DNA from: Candidatus Parcubacteria bacterium
GTDB lineage: Bacteria; Patescibacteriota; Minisyncoccia; Phycocordibacterales; Phycocordibacteraceae
NCBI GenBank assembly: GCA_027459545.1
Contig: DAIDID010000001.1
Location: 1 to 18,147 of the forward strand
Length of the DNA stretch: 18,147 bases
Reading direction: 5' to 3'
In this document: positions 13,960 to 18,147 of the stretch, in pieces
Numbering within the stretch: the first letter of the stretch is position 1
How the letters are laid out: every line of letters starts with the position of its first letter
Translations under genes and position numbers: made by a program
The notes under the pieces: generated by a model
What the model was told of the DNA's origin: nothing
The model's input: the letters and a program-made list of their open reading frames with translations, nothing else
Database searches by the model: none

Positions 13960-15876
13960 TTACAGTTCAATTATATCCTCATACTCTCGCTCACTATTTT
14001 CTTGATAGTCAGTAAGGGAAGGATCAATATCTCGAAGAAATTGAGACGGCTCTGAAATAAAATCGCTTCCATAAATTCTCCGAATTCTAGCAAAGGTTAA
14101 GTATAAGCGCCTTTTCGCACGAGTTATTGCTACATAAAAAAGCCTACGCTCCTCCTCTTCGTCTCGCTTCTCATCGCTTTCTCGCGCTTCGTGCGGAAAG
14201 AGTCCTTCTTCAAGTCCTGTTACGAATACAGTATCAAACTCAAGGCCTTTTGCTGCATGCACGGTCATAAGTGTGACACCGCCTGAGTTTTGTTTTCGAT
14301 CAAGTTCGTCTTGGTCAGAAGCAAGAGCTGCATCGGTAAGGAAAAGCGAAATACCTTCTTTGCCAGGAAGAGAATCATATCGAGAAGCAAGTGTCGCTAG
14401 CTCTTTTATGTTTTCAAGTCGCTCTTGATCATCCTCACTACCTTTTTCAAGCAGTGCTTGTATGCCGCTTTTTTCAATGACCATTCGTACAAAAACCGAC
14501 GGAAGCTCACCTTCTGACGCTTGGGAAAGTGAATTAATTATTGCTTCAAATGTAGCAACTTTCGCTTTTTCGCTGGGTTTGAATGCCTCTTGCTTTCCTG
14601 CGATTATTTTCCCCAGAGTCACTTTTCCAATGCCTCGGGGTGGAGTTTGCACGGCGCGTGCACGGTCACTCTCCCGTGATGGCTCAAGTGCGAGGCGTAC
14701 CCATGCGAGCACATCTTTCACTTCCTTTCGATCAAAAAATCTCGTACCTAAAAGTTTGTAAGGTATTCCTTCTGCAAGAAACGCTTCTTCAAGCGCGCGT
14801 GATTGAAAATTTGTGCGGAAAAGCACAGCGATTTCTTGAGGAGCAGTTCCTGCGCGTATGCTGTTGCGCGCTTCGCGCGCAACATACCGTGCCTCTCTTT
14901 CTGCAGAGTCTTCCGGATGAATTACAATTCTCTCTCCTGCTGCGTTGTCAGTGATTGATCGTTTTTCTTTTCGATTTCTATTTAACGAAATTACTTGATT
15001 CGCAGCATCAACGATATTTTTTGTTGATCGATAGTTATGCTCAAGAATAATAGTTTTTGCATTCGGATAAGTTTTTTCAAACTCAAGAAGATTTTCTATT
15101 GTTGCGTTTCTCCATGAATATACACATTGATCAATATCCCCAACCACAAACACGTTTTGAGTTGGTGACAAAAGCAAGTCAATAAAGCGCGCCTGCAGTG
15201 CATTCGTATCCTGATATTCGTCCACGTGTATGTGTGAAAAACGATTCTGAACAATTCTTCGTACGTCGGCGTTAGTTTGGAGCAGTTTCACTGGAAGCAC
15301 AATGAGATCATCAAAATCCAGAGCCTTCTCCTTTTTTAAAGCTTCTTCATACCTTTTCCATACATCTGCAGCTATTCTATTTCGGAAACTCTCCCGACTG
15401 CTTTTTTGAGAAAATTCTTGCTGAGATATTCCTTCGCTTTTAGACTTACTTATACGAGAAAGCACAAAGCGGGGCGCAATCTCTTTAGGGTCAACGTCGA
15501 GCGCCTTTAGACCTTCTTTTATTACTCGTTCTGAATCATCTCTATCAAAAATGGTAAAAAAACGAGGGATGCCGAGTGGCTGTCCGTACTGTTGAAGTAT
15601 TTCTCTTCCAAGTCCATGAAAAGTCGCAACAAACGGAAGTGGCCCATTTGCTTCGAGTCTTGTGGCGAGCCGCTCTTTCATCTCACGAGCGGCTTTATTG
15701 GTAAAAGTAACTGCCAGAATTGATTCTGGAGCGACGCCTTGTCGTATAAGATGATAAATACGCGTTGTGAGAACTCGCGTTTTACCAGAGCCAGCACCAG
15801 CGAGTACAGAAATCGGTCCTTCTGTCGCAAGTACGGCTTCTATTTGGCGATCATTTAAACCCTCAAGGTACTGCAT
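13960..15876 (-). CDS. uvrD: UvrD/PcrA-type superfamily 1 DNA helicase
   Basis: From the ATG at 15876 this is 638 residues: an ATP-driven 3'-5' DNA helicase of repair and replication. Visible motifs: Q-motif LNDRQIEAV, Walker A AGAGSGKT (26-33), Ia VTFTNKAAREMKERL, motif II VDEYQDTN (218-225), motif III VVGDIDQCVYSWRNA (the usual D-D-D-Q-S-I-Y-x-W-R is changed at three positions but keeps Gln, Tyr and Trp-Arg), motif IV LEHNYRS, motif V TLMTVHAAKGLEFDTVF with GLEEGLFP, and motif VI EERRLFYVAITRAKRRLYL. The 2B domain is present. The protein is about 80 residues shorter than E. coli UvrD because the C-terminal Tudor-like extension is missing. A GTG at 15885 is in frame but lies inside the -10 region; the ATG 7 nt after TATAGT is preferred. 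It is the first gene of the minus-strand block. Confidence 0.94.
   Translation of the reverse strand: MQYLEGLNDRQIEAVLATEGPISVLAGAGSGKTRVLTTRIYHLIRQGVAPESILAVTFTNKAAREMKERLATRLEANGPLPFVATFHGLGREILQQYGQPLGIPRFFTIFDRDDSERVIKEGLKALDVDPKEIAPRFVLSRISKSKSEGISQQEFSQKSSRESFRNRIAADVWKRYEEALKKEKALDFDDLIVLPVKLLQTNADVRRIVQNRFSHIHVDEYQDTNALQARFIDLLLSPTQNVFVVGDIDQCVYSWRNATIENLLEFEKTYPNAKTIILEHNYRSTKNIVDAANQVISLNRNRKEKRSITDNAAGERIVIHPEDSAEREARYVAREARNSIRAGTAPQEIAVLFRTNFQSRALEEAFLAEGIPYKLLGTRFFDRKEVKDVLAWVRLALEPSRESDRARAVQTPPRGIGKVTLGKIIAGKQEAFKPSEKAKVATFEAIINSLSQASEGELPSVFVRMVIEKSGIQALLEKGSEDDQERLENIKELATLASRYDSLPGKEGISLFLTDAALASDQDELDRKQNSGGVTLMTVHAAKGLEFDTVFVTGLEEGLFPHEARESDEKRDEEEERRLFYVAITRAKRRLYLTFARIRRIYGSDFISEPSQFLRDIDPSLTDYQENSEREYEDIIEL
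14862..14884. repeat. Perfect mini-palindrome inside the helicase gene
   Basis: Arms tgttgcgcgc / gcgcgcaaca (10 bp) around loop ttc. It encodes VAREARNS in the 2A region, between motif IV and the FRTNFQSRALE motif. Confidence 0.85.
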
Positions 15877-15883
15877 TCTTCTC

Positions 15884-15892
15884 ACTATAGCA
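15884..15892 (-). promoter_or_regulatory. Extended -10 (TGCTATAGT) 7 nt before the helicase ATG
   Basis: On the minus strand TGC-TATAGT fits the TGn-TATAAT extended -10 form and ends 7 nt before the ATG at 15876. No -35 match is found at 16-18 nt. This would make a leaderless transcript for helicase, rsmA and perhaps the whole minus-strand block. Confidence 0.58.
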
Positions 15893-16008
15893 GAGTGATG
15901 CTGTCTACGCTTTATATCCGAAAATTCTAATAAATACCTAGAGTGTAAACCTTGTCAGTGTATAAAAATGGGGTGAAAAATGTTTTCAACAGGTGTGTTG
16001 TAATACCG

Positions 16009-16036
16009 TTGACCGCTTTTGTAAGGAGGCTATACT
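16009..16036 (+). promoter_or_regulatory. Sigma70-type promoter for the LysM-M23 gene
   Basis: TTGACC (16009-16014) and TATACT (16031-16036) are separated by 16 nt, the best full -35/-10 pair in the window. Transcription should start near 16043, about 215 nt before the ATG at 16260. An in-frame TTG lies exactly 7 nt after the -10 box (16044), the same geometry as the leaderless starts on the other strand. Confidence 0.7.
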
Positions 16037-16043
16037 GGCTAAG

Positions 16044-16112
16044 TTGCTCGATACTGCTGACCTCAAGAAATGGCTTATATATGCCGTTTTTGTATATATA
16101 CTGAATCTCTGA
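16044..16112 (+). CDS. Possible leaderless 22-residue ORF upstream of the M23 gene
   Basis: TTG at 16044 opens LDTADLKKWLIYAVFVYIL and ends with TGA at 16110-16112. It is in the same frame as the downstream M23 gene and separated from it only by that stop. It may be a regulatory upstream ORF, part of an interrupted N-terminus, or chance. Evidence is limited to position relative to the promoter and a hydrophobic segment. Confidence 0.2.
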   Translation: MLDTADLKKWLIYAVFVYILNL

Positions 16113-16259
16113 TATCCCCTAATTACAGCTATTTTACCTTACAAAAAACCATCCCTTGCCTCTTTACAAAAAGCTAATGGCAAGTATGCATACAGCTCCC
16201 GAAGTGTCTTAGGAGTAATTCTTTGCGCGACTGCATCAGCGGCGTTACTTTTTGCAGGA

Positions 16260-17396
16260 ATGCTGTTTTCAGAACCACGAAGCGCAAGCGCTTCGTGGCC
16301 GTTTACCAGCATAAACGCTGCTGGTACAAACTTCCCTCTTTTGCACGATCCAAGCATTCAGCTTTTGCAGGCACCTGAGAGCACTATCGTGGGAGATACT
16401 ATTGATGCAACTTCTCTCACTACTTCAGACGGCACAGCACTACTTCCAATCGTAAATCCAAATGCAGTCATTTCTTCAACAACAGACACATCATCCAGTA
16501 GCGGAGATACAGTAACTACACCTTCAAATGGCGCTATTTCGGAATATACCGTAAAGGCAGGAGACAATCTTTCAAGTATCGCTCAAAGCTTCGGAGTTAG
16601 TGTCAACACAATTCTTTGGGCAAATAACATCACTGATCCAAGCACAATAAAAGAAGGAACTACCTTGGTTATTTTGCCAGTTTCAGGCATAGAGCATACA
16701 GTCCGCCAAGGAGAAACTCTTTCATCAATTGCAGAAAAATATGGAGGAAATGCAAGCGACATCGCGCAATTCAATGGTATTAGTTCAGACAACGCCCTTG
16801 TAGCTGGGTCCACCATAATTATTCCTGGAGGCGAGCTTGGATCAAGTGGATCCTCAAATACTTCTCATGCTAGTAAAGCTGAAACAACTAAAAAAACAGA
16901 TAGCTCTACGCCTTCAGTGGTGCATACCACAAGTAGTGCGGGCAATCCTGAGTGTGATAATACAAGCGGAAATCCATGCCACGGAATATACGACAAAGCA
17001 CTTCGCGGGTTCTTTGCAAACCCTATTCCAGGAGGAGCTCTTGTGTCACAAGGTCTTCATGGCTTTGACGCCGTAGATCTTGCAGCATCAGAAGGTACGC
17101 CAATTAGAGCAGCAGCGGCTGGCACAGTCATACTCTCTCGAATGGGTGGTTGGAATGGTGGATATGGTAGCTATGTAATTCTCGACAATGGATCTGGAGT
17201 TGAAACTCTCTATGCTCACATGGTAGAAACAAAAGCAATAGTCGGAGATAGTGTATCCGCTGGAGAGATTATCGGATATGTGGGTAGGACGGGAGATGCA
17301 ACTGGAGATCATCTTCACTTTGAAGTGCGAGGAGCACAAAATCCGTTCGCGTTTTGTGCAGAAGGAGTAAATAGCAACACCTGCTTCAAGTCCTGA
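16260..17396 (+). CDS. LysM-LysM-M23 peptidoglycan endopeptidase
   Basis: The minimal protein from ATG 16260 has 378 residues: a Ser/Thr-rich linker (about 40-92), LysM 1 (SEYTVKAGDNLSSIAQSFGV..., about 94-139), LysM 2 (EHTVRQGETLSSIAEKYGG..., about 145-189), a Ser/Thr/Lys linker, then an M23/LytM domain (about 250-365). Metal-site candidates are H267 (LHGFDAVDLA, with D273), H320 (LYAHM) and the HLH pair H351/H353 (GDHLHFEVR). The domain should cut peptide cross-links in peptidoglycan while LysM modules hold it to glycan. Four Cys (232, 240, 366, 375) could form disulfides outside. The ATG start leaves no signal peptide, but the same frame upstream (16200-16259) encodes RSVLGVILCATASAALLFAG, a clear membrane segment, so the true N-terminus is probably further upstream. 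A palindrome at 16275-16298 encodes PRSASASW just after the anchor. Confidence 0.9.
   Translation: MLFSEPRSASASWPFTSINAAGTNFPLLHDPSIQLLQAPESTIVGDTIDATSLTTSDGTALLPIVNPNAVISSTTDTSSSSGDTVTTPSNGAISEYTVKAGDNLSSIAQSFGVSVNTILWANNITDPSTIKEGTTLVILPVSGIEHTVRQGETLSSIAEKYGGNASDIAQFNGISSDNALVAGSTIIIPGGELGSSGSSNTSHASKAETTKKTDSSTPSVVHTTSSAGNPECDNTSGNPCHGIYDKALRGFFANPIPGGALVSQGLHGFDAVDLAASEGTPIRAAAAGTVILSRMGGWNGGYGSYVILDNGSGVETLYAHMVETKAIVGDSVSAGEIIGYVGRTGDATGDHLHFEVRGAQNPFAFCAEGVNSNTCFKS
16275..16298. repeat. Perfect mini-palindrome at the 5' end of the M23 gene
   Basis: Arms ccacgaagcg / cgcttcgtgg (10 bp) around caag, in which c and g can pair as well. It encodes PRSASASW between the membrane segment and the exported part of the protein, where sequence is poorly constrained. 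Confidence 0.85.
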
Positions 17397-17402
17397 TGTA
17401 AG

Positions 17403-18147
17403 CTAAGTAATGAACTTTTTAATTACCTCTAAATAAGGCTCTATTCCAGCAAGACGAAATATAGCCACTTCTTCAAAGCCAGTAGAGTTTAAAAATGTCA
17501 GGTCTCTTTCCATTTCATTTGGACTCATCCTTTTTTCGTTTCCAAATATTCCGATATTTGTTGTGCCAATAGCTGCATATACGGCATTTTTTAAACCAGC
17601 TTCTTTAGTGAGTGCAGATTTCATGTATTTCATTGCTTTTTCGTAGGAGACGACTCCATTTTCTCCAATAATAGAGCTGTAATACATGATAAGCCGAGTA
17701 TGTTTCGTTTTTTTATTTCTAAATGAAACTCCAGCAAGTCGTGTAAGAAATCCTGCCCAGCCTATTGCATACCAGTATTCTGCAGTTACAAATGAAACAT
17801 TTTCTTTTTTAAGCGAGAGTAGGTTGCGGATGCGTTTTTTATTTGAGAAGAAATATCGTGCATTTTTTCTAAAAAGCTCTGATTTTAAAACAGGAAGTTC
17901 GAGATCAAGCAAAACACGTATAGGCTTACCGGTATAGTTGCTGAGTTGTTTTTGCAATTCAGCAAGCTCGTTCGGGTTACAAAAAGGCGAAATCCAATAA
18001 GAATTTGGAAGAATAGGCCAGTACGCAGCCTCGAGTAGCGGATTTATCCTAAAAAGAACTTCACGTCGCTCGATAAACTCTTCAATTGAATGTGCTGCAA
18101 TAAAAATAGTGGACGGCCATGTTATATATTTTGCACTAGCCAGGTCC
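17403..18147 (-). CDS. Unknown protein, possibly TIM-barrel-like (5' end off window)
   Basis: The frame is open from the right edge (first full codon at 18146) to a TAG at 17403: 247 visible residues, N-terminus missing. A TTG at 17957 is internal and not the start, because the frame upstream reads as good coding sequence (for example REVLFRINPLLEAAYWPILP and YWISPFCNPNELAELQ). The alternation of short hydrophobic strands (IRVLLDLELPVL, VSFVTAEYWYAI, HTRLIMYYSS, VYAAIGTTNIGIFG, EEVAIFRLAGIE) with helices suggests a beta/alpha barrel. The DLELP strand end recalls acidic catalytic positions of sugar-active enzymes. I do not recognise the family and no active site can be proved. No signal peptide can be judged. 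It is convergent with the M23 gene, and the stops are 6 bp apart. Confidence 0.65.
   Translation of the reverse strand, partial: DLASAKYITWPSTIFIAAHSIEEFIERREVLFRINPLLEAAYWPILPNSYWISPFCNPNELAELQKQLSNYTGKPIRVLLDLELPVLKSELFRKNARYFFSNKKRIRNLLSLKKENVSFVTAEYWYAIGWAGFLTRLAGVSFRNKKTKHTRLIMYYSSIIGENGVVSYEKAMKYMKSALTKEAGLKNAVYAAIGTTNIGIFGNEKRMSPNEMERDLTFLNSTGFEEVAIFRLAGIEPYLEVIKKFIT

Larger units (their letters stand above)
15893..16259. other. Divergent intergenic region between helicase and M23 gene
   Basis: About 370 bp without a canonical gene. It holds the helicase promoter at its left border, the plus-strand promoter 16009-16036, and a 5' transcribed segment of about 215 nt before the first in-frame ATG of the M23 gene. 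Bases 16113-16259 are an open extension of the M23 frame that encodes a convincing membrane anchor, but without an ATG, GTG or TTG. I see no tRNA, riboswitch or DnaA-box cluster. A purine-rich AAGGAGG at 16023-16029 sits between the -35 and -10 boxes and is therefore not transcribed from that promoter. Confidence 0.6.

Noticed and set aside
13970-13975. TATAAT on the minus strand before rsmA
   Set aside because: It lies inside the last codons of the helicase gene (DII), 12 nt from the rsmA ATG with no -35, and does not share the 6-7 nt geometry; probably chance in AT-rich codons.
15668-15694. 8-bp inverted repeat agccgctc / gagcggct with an 11-nt loop in the helicase gene
   Set aside because: It spans the conserved helicase motif Ia (AAREMKERLAT) and has a longer loop than the mini-palindromes; it can arise from codon choice, so it was not counted.
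16023-16029. Perfect AAGGAGG ribosome-binding-like sequence
   Set aside because: It lies in the spacer between TTGACC and TATACT, upstream of the predicted transcript start. The nearest downstream candidate in frame would be a CTG at 16035 within the -10 box.

Overview
The window reads as a chromosomal segment of a small-genome bacterium of the Candidate Phyla Radiation (Patescibacteria), most likely a Parcubacteria-type lineage. The reasons are inferred from content: a PrgI / TraC-like / VirB4 / TrbL-VirB6 cluster typical of those genomes, a small-residue-rich Cys-bearing secreted proteome, almost no Shine-Dalgarno sites, and very tight gene packing. No rRNA, tRNA, CRISPR array, transposase or integrase was seen.

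Layout: bases 1-15876 are all on the minus strand, so they are transcribed from high to low coordinates. First come two housekeeping genes, a UvrD/PcrA-type helicase (13960-15876) and RsmA/KsgA (13178-13957). Then follow eleven genes that look like one trans-envelope machine: an N-anchored protein with a calcium-loop-like motif (12094-13128), a TrbJ/VirB5-like secreted protein (10527-12092), a VirB6/TrbL-like polytopic protein with a very large cytoplasmic tail (7890-10523), a Pro/Glu-rich soluble protein (7079-7882), a PrgI/VirB3-like protein (6628-7035), a stand-alone TraC-like N-terminal module (5990-6619), the VirB4 ATPase (4148-5986), a small membrane protein with a charged tail (3563-4099), an anchored Ig-like surface protein (2453-3505), a VirB2-like pilin with two cysteine-rich domains (1167-2456), and a membrane-anchored beta-propeller-like protein running off the left edge (1-1163).

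Bases 15877-16259 form the main divergent intergenic region, with a minus-strand promoter for the helicase and a good sigma70-type promoter on the plus strand (16009-16036). The latter drives a LysM-LysM-M23 peptidoglycan hydrolase (16260-17396), whose membrane anchor is encoded upstream of its first usable ATG. A convergent gene of unknown function (17403 to the right edge) ends 6 bp from it.

Working model: VirB4 powers a reduced type IV secretion/pilus machine with VirB2-, VirB3-, VirB5- and VirB6-like parts. No VirD4, VirB7-VirB11 or relaxase is in the window. The surface proteins would form or decorate the external appendage, and the nearby M23 enzyme could open the wall. DNA uptake, attachment to a host cell, or secretion are all compatible; the sequence does not decide. 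Two other signals stand out. There is a recurring -10 box exactly 6-7 nt before start codons, suggesting leaderless mRNAs. There is also a set of perfect mini-palindromes (9-11 bp arms, mostly 3-nt loops, unrelated sequences) inside coding sequence.
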